Source: Paenibacillus oryzisoli (GTDB taxonomy: Bacteria; Bacillota; Bacilli; Paenibacillales; NBRC-103111). From it: DNA of 64,000 bases. The DNA is taken from the NCBI RefSeq assembly GCF_001653565.1, contig NZ_LYPB01000050.1, forward strand, positions 372,001 through 436,000, read 5' to 3'. The notes beneath the pieces were generated by a model. That model did no database searches. It was not told the DNA's origin and was given only the letters and a program-made list of their open reading frames with translations. The translations under genes and the position numbers were made by a program. Shown one piece after another: positions 43,567 to 52,807 of the stretch; within the stretch, counting starts at the first letter, position 1; every line of letters begins with the position of its first letter.

Positions 43567-44070
43567 TCAAGGGGACAGTGGTTTGTAAAATGCGAGCCTA
43601 GCTTCGCCTTCATAGTAATAATTCGGATAGGTACCAATGCGTTCGAAGCCATTCGCATGAAACATTTTTTGAATAGGCAGATACTCCTGCAAATCACATG
43701 TGTAGGTCAAAATGTAACGCCCCCCGGCAGAGCGAGCAAATGTTTCTAAAGCTTGAAATAAAATTTTGGCAAATCCATGTCGTCGATATTCACGGTGAAC
43801 AGCCAAGTAATCCCAGAGAAACCCACCAGATTGATGTTCATTCTCTTTGCAGCTCGTCACCGCAATAATCTCACCAGACTCGTTCTCAATATACCAATGC
43901 CGATGATTGCGCTGAGACAAGCTAAGCAATGGCGCATGACGGAAATGCTCTATCTCACCCGGTGTATGACGTTGATCATCGAAAGAAAGGGGTGAAAGAT
44001 AGAAATCTGTAATCCGTAATGCATCTTTCTCATTGGTTAACTCATGCACAGTCCAATTACTTACTTCCAT
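43567..44070 (-). CDS. GNAT family acetyltransferase
   Basis: 167 residues; GGGAG precedes the ATG. The acetyl-CoA loop EYRRHGFAKILFQALE and strand WDYLAVHREYRRHG identify the GNAT fold; GGRYILTYTCDLQEYLPIQ and HANGFERIGTYPNYYYEGE complete it. The substrate is unknown. It lies between the cyclase-like and the Npt/HEAT genes on the same strand, with 30-55-base gaps, so it may belong to the operon by position only. Confidence 0.85.
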   Translation of the reverse strand: MEVSNWTVHELTNEKDALRITDFYLSPLSFDDQRHTPGEIEHFRHAPLLSLSQRNHRHWYIENESGEIIAVTSCKENEHQSGGFLWDYLAVHREYRRHGFAKILFQALETFARSAGGRYILTYTCDLQEYLPIQKMFHANGFERIGTYPNYYYEGEARLAFYKPLSP

Positions 44071-44125
44071 TTCACAATCTCCCTTAACGTTTTCGTTAGA
44101 AAACTAACTTCGTAAACATGTTGTC

Positions 44126-46894
44126 TTAAGATACGGATAGTGTACCATTCCATTCACCTGTAGTGCCTTTTTGGAAATATTCATCACACATATAGAAATA
44201 TAATTGCGCTGCTTTATCTTGGCGATTCTGTTTAATAACCATCAAGAACGCTTCACGTGCATCATAGAACCGTCCAACCTGATAATAAGTGACGGCCTGC
44301 TCGAACAAGGCTTTCGTCTTCTCCTTCAGTGCACGAATCGTTTCTACATCACCTTGATACACATCGTACAAGTGAAGAGGTTCCTTCACACCATCTACTT
44401 GGATCAAACCAAGATCACGATAGAGGAAGTCTTTGGGTCTTTCCAAGGTATTAACCACGGAATCCGTAATCAGAATGGATGATCCTAGCGGCTCTGTCAT
44501 CTTCTCCAACATCGTTGCTAAATTCACACCGTCAGAGATAACACTTCCTTCCAATCGCTGCTCCTCCCCAATAATCCCCAGGCGAAGAGGTCCTTTATGT
44601 AGACCGATTCCGAAGTCAAGCGGCGAATAACCTACACTCAATCTATGCGAGTTATAGATATCTAGCTCCTTGCGCATCTCCACACAAGCGAACAACGCTT
44701 CATCCGTTTGATTCGGGAATAAGGCCATAAACCCTGCGCCCAAATACTTATTCATTAGCCCTTCATGCTTGCGCACATAGGGACCGAATCGTTTGAGGAA
44801 CGAATTGACGAAGTTGAAATTTTCTTCTGGTGTCAGCCTTTTGGATATTTGGTAGAAACCTCGAATGTTAAAAATGAGAATAGACATGTGCTGTTCCACT
44901 TGATCCCCAAGCTCGACATCCAGAATGCTCTCTTTGTTCAAGAAACGCAGAAACTGTTGGGGCACGAAGCGATAGTACGATTGACTGAAATTCTCCACCT
45001 TCGTGATATAATCCCGAATACGCGCAGCCATGATATTCACACTGTCGCCAAGGTCTGATACTTCATCCCGTGTGTTGATTTTCACTACAGTATCCCAATT
45101 CCCTTTGGCAATTTCGCCTACACTGTTGCGAAGCTTCCGAATCGAAGAGAGAAGAACGTATGTCATCAGTACTAGCACTAGCATTAAGCCTACTGAGATA
45201 AAGGCAATATTGCGAATAATTGAGTTTAAGACCGTTTGGCGATGTTTGAGCAAGCCATCAAGATTTTTACTCGTTTCGAAAACACCGACAATTTTACCCG
45301 CTGAATTAAAAATAGGTGCAATCGCATAGCGCCATTCTCCTGAGAAATCCTCCCATTGTCCTGTTGCTGGTTTCCCTTCCAATACAACCTGCTGATTCTC
45401 AGGTGTTTGCTGGAATGGATTAAACATATGCATGCCATCATCGTCTTCCAGAATCCGATAGATGATGCCATCTTCATATTTATAGACAGCCTTGTAAAAG
45501 CCTTGATTATCGTCAGATGCATTATTCTCGAAGACAGATTGAATCTTCTTACGGAATGTTTGATACGTCGTACCTCTGTAATCCAATGGTGATGTGAGGC
45601 TTTCCAATTTGTCGCCATCCACAAGGTTTTGCCCGTTTTTGGCCAATAAAATCAGCTCGCTAAACGTCTCTTCTTCCATTTTCTTAGAGAAACTGTTGTA
45701 AATGACCGTTGAGAGAAGAATCATTGCGACAGTAACGACTGGTATAAGAATGAAAACTTGCTTCATCATAAGCGGCAAGCGTCTCTTAAATAGGTTAACA
45801 AACACAATTCTAATCGCATATAGCACGAGTAAAATGAAGGCTACGGCAAGCGCCCATACCAGAATTGCATGGTTTTGAGCAGACCGGCTAAATTGTGCTT
45901 CAACTAAGGAAGGCGTAATCGTACCATCAGGAAGTCGGCGATTAATCTGAGCGGACTCTACGATAATTAGACTGCCATCAGGACCGATACTGCTCGTCGT
46001 TGCGTCAAAAGCAAGCTCTACACCGCTCGCCTTGGCCTTCTCGTCGTTAACAATCCCCTCTAATACATAAGGTTGTTTCGGATCCATTCTTGTAATCATG
46101 CGAGAGTTAAAATCAATAAAAATCAATCGTCCCTGATGGTCCAAATGGAAGCTCTCTGGGAAATTGCGTCGTGTGCGATCGATGCCAGGAAGCGGATAGA
46201 CCAACTCAGACCGCCCATCGTTCCAAGCACGATAAATTTCACCGCTTCGCGTGGAATAATATATTTCACCTGGCTTAAATCCATCTGCTTCTGACACGTA
46301 TTTGTTCTCTGGAAGGGTAATCGTATACTTGAGCTTAGGCTCAGTAGTTGTACTATTGCCAACTGGTGTTTCATATAAGGATAACTTCTTCACTTCATCA
46401 TTGAAGAAGTACACCATCCCCTCATGCACTTGCACATTACGCAACGAGCCGAGTCGGTATCTCTTGAACTGAGCGTCACCATATTCCTGCGTGAAAAGGC
46501 TGCGATCAAATTCACCATTGGGCTTATATCGGACAATCTGTTCCGATTTGACAGCAATTCCATAGGGATCTAGTAATGTACGAATCGTATATAGATAGCC
46601 CTGGTCATCGACCGCCATATCGTTAAAGCGATAGACTTCACCATTCTTCCCCGTCTCACTCGTAATGGAGAATTGAAGGATGCCTTGGGCATCCAGTTTA
46701 TGTATTGTTTTCTTGGCATTATCAATGACGAATAAGTTATTCTGCGAGTCTGAGATGGCCTTCGATAATCCGTCGAAAGGCATGCTCTTCTTCCATGGCC
46801 ACAGCTGGATGCTTTCTTGGTGTGTGCCCAGGTAAGTACCTGCAGCACCCAGTAGCAGCAACACGAGCAGCAATGCCGCAATCGATTTCTTCAT
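44126..46894 (-). CDS. Membrane sensor with propeller, HAMP and degenerate class III cyclase domain
   Basis: 922 residues; GAGGAG precedes the ATG. Order: N-terminal membrane helix (about 5-23), NHL-like beta-propeller region (about 35-330), one or two membrane helices (about 343-400), Cache-like extracellular region (about 410-560), membrane helix (about 568-592), HAMP (about 595-648), class III cyclase fold (about 690-850), TPR-like tail. Both metal-binding Asp positions are changed: FNIRGF (normally D-I-R-G-F) and KYLGAGFMALF (normally G-D-G). The transition-state Arg in VNLATMLE is Met. It is therefore probably catalytically dead and acts as a sensor or scaffold. Fifteen bases separate it from the TolC-like gene upstream. 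Confidence 0.88.
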   Translation of the reverse strand: MKKSIAALLLVLLLLGAAGTYLGTHQESIQLWPWKKSMPFDGLSKAISDSQNNLFVIDNAKKTIHKLDAQGILQFSITSETGKNGEVYRFNDMAVDDQGYLYTIRTLLDPYGIAVKSEQIVRYKPNGEFDRSLFTQEYGDAQFKRYRLGSLRNVQVHEGMVYFFNDEVKKLSLYETPVGNSTTTEPKLKYTITLPENKYVSEADGFKPGEIYYSTRSGEIYRAWNDGRSELVYPLPGIDRTRRNFPESFHLDHQGRLIFIDFNSRMITRMDPKQPYVLEGIVNDEKAKASGVELAFDATTSSIGPDGSLIIVESAQINRRLPDGTITPSLVEAQFSRSAQNHAILVWALAVAFILLVLYAIRIVFVNLFKRRLPLMMKQVFILIPVVTVAMILLSTVIYNSFSKKMEEETFSELILLAKNGQNLVDGDKLESLTSPLDYRGTTYQTFRKKIQSVFENNASDDNQGFYKAVYKYEDGIIYRILEDDDGMHMFNPFQQTPENQQVVLEGKPATGQWEDFSGEWRYAIAPIFNSAGKIVGVFETSKNLDGLLKHRQTVLNSIIRNIAFISVGLMLVLVLMTYVLLSSIRKLRNSVGEIAKGNWDTVVKINTRDEVSDLGDSVNIMAARIRDYITKVENFSQSYYRFVPQQFLRFLNKESILDVELGDQVEQHMSILIFNIRGFYQISKRLTPEENFNFVNSFLKRFGPYVRKHEGLMNKYLGAGFMALFPNQTDEALFACVEMRKELDIYNSHRLSVGYSPLDFGIGLHKGPLRLGIIGEEQRLEGSVISDGVNLATMLEKMTEPLGSSILITDSVVNTLERPKDFLYRDLGLIQVDGVKEPLHLYDVYQGDVETIRALKEKTKALFEQAVTYYQVGRFYDAREAFLMVIKQNRQDKAAQLYFYMCDEYFQKGTTGEWNGTLSVS

Positions 46895-46909
46895 CGCTCG
46901 TATCTCCTC

Positions 46910-49900
46910 TTAATTTGTAATCTGAATGATTTGCATAGCTGCGTTCCAGTCAACACCTAGGCCTAAGGACTCGGAAATGAATCTTAATGGCACATAGGTC
47001 CTACCATCTAGCAGCAAGGATGGGCCATCTATCACAATAGGCTGTCCATCTATGTAAGCAGTAACTTGATTAATAGAGCTTGTAATCGTTGTATATTCCG
47101 TACTCACCGTGACTGTAAAGCTCTCCGGGTCCCAATCTACCGCCGCACCAAACGATTCGGAGACGGATCTAATAGGTAAATAGGCTTGTCCATTTATTAT
47201 AACAGGCGGAGCGGCAAATTTGATAGAAATATTGGAAGAAAGCACGTTTTCTGCCGAAAGAGGTTGAATGGTGACAGGAACCTCAGCCGAATTAGCAGAT
47301 CCGGCCGCAGCTGGGATAGACGTAATACTCGCCAAGCTTTCTGCCACTGCTGCAAGTTCCTGCTGTTCCTCTGGCGCGTACTTCGATTGTTCCTGGAGCT
47401 GCAAATCGCCTAGCAGCTTCTCCACTTGCTGTTCCAGCAGCGCTTGTATAGCCCCACCCGCTGGCAATTCCGCCAGCAAAGCCTGTACAGCGTCCAGCTT
47501 CGCGAACAGCGCGGCCTTCTGCGTCGACAGCTTCGCTGCGTCGACGGCCTCGATCGAGCGGGTCAGCGTCGCCACCCGCTCCGTGTCCTTCTGCGCCTGT
47601 GCTGCGCTCAGCGCAGCCAGCAGTTTCTCCTTCGCTGCTTCGAGCGAAGTCAGACCCTCGGATGCGCCTACTTGCGCATCCGCGAGCTGCGCCTGCGTCG
47701 CGAGAAGGGGCTGCAGCATGGCTGCAGCGGCTTCTGGCTCGCCGGCGGCGAGGGCTTGCTCCAGCTTCTGCTGCTGGAGCTCGGCTTGGGCGGCCAGCTG
47801 ATCTTCGCTGGCCTGGCCGTTGGTGGCGGGATTACCGTCGCCACCACTGCCCGTTGACCCATCGCCAGGCTCAGCCGGCGATGCCTCGTCGGACAGCGCT
47901 GCGATCAGCGCGTCCGGGTTGTTCACGAGCGCCATCTGCGCGAGCGCGGCTTTGGCGTCGCCCTTGAGCAGCGCCTCCAGCATGCCGAGCTGAGCTTGTG
48001 CGTCCTTGATTTGCACGGCGAGATCTGCGATCTCGCTGAGCTTCATGGCAGCAACTGCGGTAGTTTTGGCAGCTTCCAGTTTCTCTATATCTTGTTTCAG
48101 CGTATCTATCTTGCCTTGAAGCTGCTCTGGCGTCTCAACGGAAGCAATCGTGCCCGGCTCCTTGATTTCAACGGTCAACTTGATCGCATCAACGGCTTTC
48201 TGAGAAAGAACAGCTGAGCTTGGCGGGTCTGTTAGTGCGCTAGGATCTAAGATATCCTCCATGCCGATCCAAGGAGCTCCTGGCGCATCCGATTGATACA
48301 CCATCCCTTGTCCCGAAGACGCCATTGTAGCGGTGGCCGCATTAAAAGCCTCAGGCGTCAACGCTTCTAGCTTCACTTTGTATGATCCGATAATGATTGT
48401 TCCTAGGCCATCGTCCCCACCGCCAGCATTCTCACCCTGTCCTGCATTCTCTTCGTCGTCATCTGTCCCGTTTCCACCATCGTCACCGTTCCCAGTACCT
48501 GCCTGTCCATTCGATGAACCTCCACCAGCACCATTGGTGCCACCGCTACCCGTGCTGCCATTATTGCCTGCCTGCCCGTTCGTACCTGCACTTCCATCAG
48601 TACCATTAGTACCAGCACTACCGCTACCGTCTCCCGATGTCGCGCCGTCCGCAGTGCTAGCTGCAACTATCTGTCCTGTACTGCCTTTTCCATCCAGCGG
48701 CAGCGTCTGAATGACTTTTCCTTTGTTATAGAGCACGATTTTAAGTTGGTCTATCTGACTAAATTTGAGCGTTAAATTCCGTAGTGACTTTGTGATCTTC
48801 GTCCGCTTCCCAATGCGTTTACCGTCTTGTGTAAATACGGCATAGTCCGTTGCACCCAACTTCTTGTTTACACTTATACTGAAATCGCTAAGCAACTGTC
48901 CAACTGCTGGTTTCAACTTCCAAGTACCCAAGGGCGCTTTCGGTTTCTGCGGTGTCATCGGCGTCAAACCATCATCAAGATTACGATACGGCAGAATCCC
49001 TTCACGAAGCGTACGATTCACTGCTCCGCCTGTTCCTTGATCGAGCTTGCCTAGGGCCATTTTGTAAGCAATTTGTGCAGACACAATTTGTTGATCTGCC
49101 TGATCAATCGCATCTTTATACGGCCCAAGCTCCTCTGCTTTCATCAAGCTCAGCTTCACCTTTTGGTTCGCCTTCGATAAATTGGATACCGCACCATCCT
49201 TGTCGCGCAAGGCTTGCGCATAAGCTTCTTCCGCTCCCTTTGCCTCCAAGAAAAGTTGCCGCACAGCTGCAATTACAGCATTTCGGCTTTCTTTTTCCTG
49301 CAGCTGCGCCTTATTCTGCTCCATGGTTGCAAGGGGTAAAGCATTCGTCAAGTCGTCCAAATAGCGCAGTCCATCATATTCCCCTTGCAGCAACGATTTC
49401 GGAATAGGAATGAACCCGAGCAGCATAAAAAATCCCTGCCAATCCGCCTTCACCCGACCCAGTGTCTCATCATAGCTTGCTTGGAAAAGCTCCATATCGA
49501 TCTCTTGCTCTTTAAATAACCCATCCATCACCCTCATGCGAGCTGGGCCAAACTTACCGCTATATAAATCACGCGTCGTATTCAGCTTCTCATCCGCCAA
49601 ACGACGAGCCTCCGTATCTCTTAGCAAGCTTAATGTTGTCTTCTGCCCCATGGATAGGAAGGTAGGAAGCATTTTCTCATTCAAATCTGCGTAATCCGGC
49701 TGAAATGAAAGCTCCACTTTATTCTCCATATCGAGCCCAAGTAATTTACCTAGTGCCAAACGACTAGACTTTGCCGTCAATTGCGCTTGTTTGTAGTCCG
49801 AGGTCGCTTTCTCCAGCGCTTTGTCCGCTTTATCCACTTCAGCCGCATCTGCAAGACCGAATTTCCGTTTCTTCATTACCGTATCGACAAACGCCTTCGC

Positions 49901-50326
49901 CTCTTCCACTTTCTTGCGAGAACGCTCCTCAGCCACCGCATCTTGATACGCAGTTAAATAACTTTTCTCGATCTCATATCGAGCTGAATCCCCCTGCTGC
50001 CGCAAGGTTTCCTGAGCCATATACAATTGCGACCTGGCATCTGGCACCTTCAATCGAGTACCAATATCTTGGCTTAAATTACGAGGTTTAGCGAATAAAC
50101 CAGCAGCTTTGGCCGCCTCATTGTTAACTGTGTGCTGCGCTTGCTCCAGCTCGATTCTCTTCTTTAAGACATCCGTTCTGGCATCGCGCAGCTGCGTATT
50201 CTTCTGAAGCCCTTGTTTAATCGCATCCCCCAGAGTCAAAGCCTTCACCCCAGCAGCATCTACCTGAACATTTGCCATCAAGATGGAGGATGTCGCAAGG
50301 ATGCTTACAAGCCCTATTTTCACCAT
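46910..50326 (-). CDS. TolC-like helical protein fused to copper-amine-oxidase-type wall domain
   Basis: 1138 residues from the ATG at 50326 (AAAGG seven bases upstream); a TTG two codons earlier is less likely. Signal peptide about 1-26. Residues about 30-430 follow TolC/outer-membrane-efflux helices (LTLGDAIKQGLQKNTQLRDA; SYLTAYQDAVAEERSRKKVE; GLADAAEVDKADKALE). A Gly/Asn/Ser-rich spacer (about 555-625) and Ala/Gln/Glu-rich coiled coils follow. The C-terminal 110 residues are a copper-amine-oxidase N-terminal-like domain (INGQAYLPIRSVSESFGAAV; LDGRTYVPLRFISESLGLGV), common on Paenibacillus surface proteins. TolC-type proteins are normally outer-membrane exits; here it may form a wall-spanning conduit. 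The middle coding region is GC-rich. Confidence 0.85.
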   Translation of the reverse strand: MVKIGLVSILATSSILMANVQVDAAGVKALTLGDAIKQGLQKNTQLRDARTDVLKKRIELEQAQHTVNNEAAKAAGLFAKPRNLSQDIGTRLKVPDARSQLYMAQETLRQQGDSARYEIEKSYLTAYQDAVAEERSRKKVEEAKAFVDTVMKKRKFGLADAAEVDKADKALEKATSDYKQAQLTAKSSRLALGKLLGLDMENKVELSFQPDYADLNEKMLPTFLSMGQKTTLSLLRDTEARRLADEKLNTTRDLYSGKFGPARMRVMDGLFKEQEIDMELFQASYDETLGRVKADWQGFFMLLGFIPIPKSLLQGEYDGLRYLDDLTNALPLATMEQNKAQLQEKESRNAVIAAVRQLFLEAKGAEEAYAQALRDKDGAVSNLSKANQKVKLSLMKAEELGPYKDAIDQADQQIVSAQIAYKMALGKLDQGTGGAVNRTLREGILPYRNLDDGLTPMTPQKPKAPLGTWKLKPAVGQLLSDFSISVNKKLGATDYAVFTQDGKRIGKRTKITKSLRNLTLKFSQIDQLKIVLYNKGKVIQTLPLDGKGSTGQIVAASTADGATSGDGSGSAGTNGTDGSAGTNGQAGNNGSTGSGGTNGAGGGSSNGQAGTGNGDDGGNGTDDDEENAGQGENAGGGDDGLGTIIIGSYKVKLEALTPEAFNAATATMASSGQGMVYQSDAPGAPWIGMEDILDPSALTDPPSSAVLSQKAVDAIKLTVEIKEPGTIASVETPEQLQGKIDTLKQDIEKLEAAKTTAVAAMKLSEIADLAVQIKDAQAQLGMLEALLKGDAKAALAQMALVNNPDALIAALSDEASPAEPGDGSTGSGGDGNPATNGQASEDQLAAQAELQQQKLEQALAAGEPEAAAAMLQPLLATQAQLADAQVGASEGLTSLEAAKEKLLAALSAAQAQKDTERVATLTRSIEAVDAAKLSTQKAALFAKLDAVQALLAELPAGGAIQALLEQQVEKLLGDLQLQEQSKYAPEEQQELAAVAESLASITSIPAAAGSANSAEVPVTIQPLSAENVLSSNISIKFAAPPVIINGQAYLPIRSVSESFGAAVDWDPESFTVTVSTEYTTITSSINQVTAYIDGQPIVIDGPSLLLDGRTYVPLRFISESLGLGVDWNAAMQIIQITN

Positions 50327-50452
50327 TTTCAAACCTTTCAGAACAAACCCCTCCGCTCACGTACTTCTCTCTCTTTATAGTACAATATCTCTACCACTCA
50401 CGCATCCATTCTTTGGAGAAAAATAGCGAAATCTAGCGAATATAGGATTAGA

Positions 50453-50481
50453 TTGCCGCATATAACCTTTTCTAGTAGTAT
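50453..50481 (+). promoter_or_regulatory. Possible promoter of the DUF4280-MORN gene pair
   Basis: TTGCCG, 17-base spacer, TAGTAT, about 70 bases before the DUF4280 start, in the 224-base divergent gap with the TolC-like gene. Match to consensus is moderate. Confidence 0.4.
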
Positions 50482-50550
50482 AAAAGAAAGATGAAAGCAT
50501 ATTTTGCCGAAATATTGCACGGGAAATAATTCCAAGGAGGGGGTTGAAGC

Positions 50551-50937
50551 ATGGGGAATATCGTTTGCGGCGGCGCGATGCTGCAATGTACGTTCGGAGC
50601 TGCACCTAGCTCGTTAATGGTGCTTCCTGCAAATATGGTCATGACCGCGATGCCTATTGCCAACATTATGGATAATAAGCCCATGGTGAATATACTGCCG
50701 TTTGGTATGTGTAACTCGCCGTCCAATCCGATGGTTGCAGCGGCAACGGCCGCGGCGCTTGGTGTGTTGACACCCATGCCCTGCATCCCTGTTACCGCAG
50801 CACCTTGGGTACCCGGAGCCCCGACTGTCCTTGTCGCGAATATGCCCGCGCTTAACAATAGTTCCAAATGCATGTGTAACTGGGGCGGTGTTATTTCTGT
50901 TGGGCAGCCTGGTCAGATGACGATTCAGGTCCCATAA
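50551..50937 (+). CDS. DUF4280 PAAR-like protein
   Basis: 128 residues; GGAGG precedes the ATG. MGNIVCGGAMLQCTFGAAPS at the start, NILPFGMCNSPSNPMV and VPGAPTVLVANMPALNNSSK, and the closing CMCNWGGVISVGQPGQ match the DUF4280 PAAR-like family. Those proteins resemble the metal-binding spike tips of contractile injection systems and often sit beside effector genes. Conserved Cys residues (positions 6, 13 and the CMC pair) are suited to metal binding. Next gene on the strand is the MORN protein 34 bases on. Confidence 0.9.
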   Translation: MGNIVCGGAMLQCTFGAAPSSLMVLPANMVMTAMPIANIMDNKPMVNILPFGMCNSPSNPMVAAATAAALGVLTPMPCIPVTAAPWVPGAPTVLVANMPALNNSSKCMCNWGGVISVGQPGQMTIQVP

Positions 50938-50971
50938 ATTCTTTTTATAATTGAAATAAGGAGTGAGAACA

Positions 50972-52615
50972 TTGGAGCCGATTAAAACGATTGAGAAAGT
51001 GCTAAAGCCTATCGTAGCACCTTTCATCGGGCATATTATGAAAGCCATCCTGACCGTAGGAAGACTGCCTAAGCTAGCGATTATTAAGTTTCAACAAATG
51101 ATGCGAACCATGTTGCAAACGCGTGAATCCTCATTGAAAAACTACGTTTTGATCGGCTCCTACTACTTCTCTAAGAGACTGCTCATCTTCATCCTGTTAT
51201 TCTTGCTCGTTCTCGCTTACTTCATCTTCATACGTCCGCCTGCAATCGTAAACAAGTGGCTTAACCGTGTTCCCATCCTCCAAGAAAACTCACCTAAACT
51301 GGGCACCTTTTCAGGAAATGGAAAAATTGTTGCTGATCCCAAAAAAGACAAAAAAGAAGCCCGCTATGTTGGCGACTTGGTAGATGGTCTTTATTCTGGC
51401 AAAGGTAAGCTCTATCATGACAACGGCATCCTTGCCTACGAGGGTGATTATGAAAAAGGTCTCAAAAATGGGAACGGCGCGCTCTATGATGAACTAGGAC
51501 ATCTGATCTATAAAGGTGCATTTACGGCTGATGTCTATAATGGCGCTGGTGCCTTGTATGATGAAAAGCAGAGAATTATCTACACGGGTGAGTTTCAAAA
51601 TGGTAAATTCGGCGGTGCAGGAAAGTTATTTGTACCTAGTGGTGACCTGCTCTACGAAGGAGCCTTCAATGGTGGCATGTACAATGGCGCTGGCAAGCTC
51701 TTCTCCTCGGGAGGCATTACCCAATATGAGGGAGAATTTTCTGCAAGTTTGTATAATGGGGCTGGCAAGCTTTTTGATGCGAAGGGCATTCTCTTGTACG
51801 AAGGCGGCTTCAAAAATGGCAGCTACTCCGGCGAAGGCACGGAATTCTATCCTAGCGGCATGATGAAGTATAAAGGTCAATTTCTTGTCGGGTTGTATAA
51901 CGGCGAGGGCACCTCCTTTGATGAAAAAGGTGTGCCGCGCCTCAAAGGCGCGTTCCAGAACGGCGCCCTGACCGGCGCCGGGGAAGCGTATGACGAGTTG
52001 GGCAAACTCGTCTACAAAGGGGATTTCAAGGCCAGCGTCTACGACGGCCTTGGTACGTTGTTTGACGCAGACGGCGCGCCGCTGCTGCGTAGCTTCTGGG
52101 CAGGGGGCGCCGTCAGCCTGCAGGGCTTCATCGGTTTGTCCAGCAAGAAAGTCGAAGACTTGCTGGGCAAACCGGCGGAAGTGACGCTGCAGGATGACAG
52201 CGTCATGCTCGCGGGCCAGGAGGCGGCTGTCGCAGACGCCTCTGGTGTGGCGCCTGCTGCCGACGCGGCAGGCGCGGGGGCTGCCCCGGCAGCAGCCGTG
52301 AAGCTGCTGCTAAGCTATCCGGCCTACCAGCTGTCGCTGCTGGTAGAGCCGTCAAAGACGAACCCGAAGGAAGCGGTGGTCACATCGCTTAGCATTTGGG
52401 GTTCGAAGCCGTTAGCGCTGCTACAGCCAAGCATGGAGACATTCAAGAAGCTGAATGAGCCGAACGATGCAGGCTACAGCATTATGGAACTGGAAGTTGG
52501 CGCAGGTGCTGGCGCATACAAGAACAGTTACTTCAAGGATGATTTCTTGTTCACCCTCACCCATTTCAATAAAACCAAAGAAGCTCACCTCCTACAGGTG
52601 AGCTCAACAAAATAA
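50972..52615 (+). CDS. Membrane-anchored MORN-repeat protein
   Basis: 547 residues from TTG at 50972 (AAGGAG eight bases upstream); a GTG three codons before overlaps that site. One membrane helix (about 73-92, LLIFILLFLLVLAYFIFI). Residues about 120-390 hold around eleven MORN-type units (YEGDYEKGLKNGNGALYDE, YKGAFTADVYNGAGALYDE, YEGGFKNGSYSGEGTEF). The C-terminal region (about 395-547) is an Ala-rich linker and a compact domain of unknown type. MORN repeats form beta-meanders that bind lipid or protein partners. A GC-rich block (about 51930-52345) covers the last repeats and linker. A partner of the DUF4280 spike is inferred from position. Confidence 0.85.
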   Translation: MEPIKTIEKVLKPIVAPFIGHIMKAILTVGRLPKLAIIKFQQMMRTMLQTRESSLKNYVLIGSYYFSKRLLIFILLFLLVLAYFIFIRPPAIVNKWLNRVPILQENSPKLGTFSGNGKIVADPKKDKKEARYVGDLVDGLYSGKGKLYHDNGILAYEGDYEKGLKNGNGALYDELGHLIYKGAFTADVYNGAGALYDEKQRIIYTGEFQNGKFGGAGKLFVPSGDLLYEGAFNGGMYNGAGKLFSSGGITQYEGEFSASLYNGAGKLFDAKGILLYEGGFKNGSYSGEGTEFYPSGMMKYKGQFLVGLYNGEGTSFDEKGVPRLKGAFQNGALTGAGEAYDELGKLVYKGDFKASVYDGLGTLFDADGAPLLRSFWAGGAVSLQGFIGLSSKKVEDLLGKPAEVTLQDDSVMLAGQEAAVADASGVAPAADAAGAGAAPAAAVKLLLSYPAYQLSLLVEPSKTNPKEAVVTSLSIWGSKPLALLQPSMETFKKLNEPNDAGYSIMELEVGAGAGAYKNSYFKDDFLFTLTHFNKTKEAHLLQVSSTK

Positions 52616-52624
52616 TCACATTTT

Positions 52625-52647
52625 AATACGTCCTCTTAGGGCGTATT
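52625..52647 (+). terminator. Terminator candidate of the MORN gene
   Basis: AATACG-CCT / AGG-CGTATT hairpin ten bases after the stop; only a loose T-rich tail follows. A second stem AGCTCACCT / AGGTGAGCT lies within the last codons. Confidence 0.55.
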
Positions 52648-52807
52648 ACTTGTTTATCGGGACATTTTGGTGTTTCTCCCTCGCGAAACACCTATCCAAA
52701 CTTCTGTCGAACAGTGTGATGACATTGATGACATTGATGACATTCATGGGTTGAAGGTGCTTATTGGTTGGAGGGACACGCTCGCTACTGGCGGCAACTT
52801 TGCACTA

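Noticed and set aside
44126-46894. Active adenylate cyclase
   Set aside because: Both metal-binding Asp positions and the transition-state Arg are replaced.
47268-48710. Antisense Ser/Cys- or Pro-rich frames opposite the TolC-like gene
   Set aside because: GC-rich low-complexity coding DNA leaves other frames open; the minus-strand protein has clear domains at both ends.
46910-50326. TolC-like gene as evidence of a diderm organism
   Set aside because: All other genes and signals are of Bacillota type, lipoproteins are of monoderm form, and no outer-membrane assembly genes appear.
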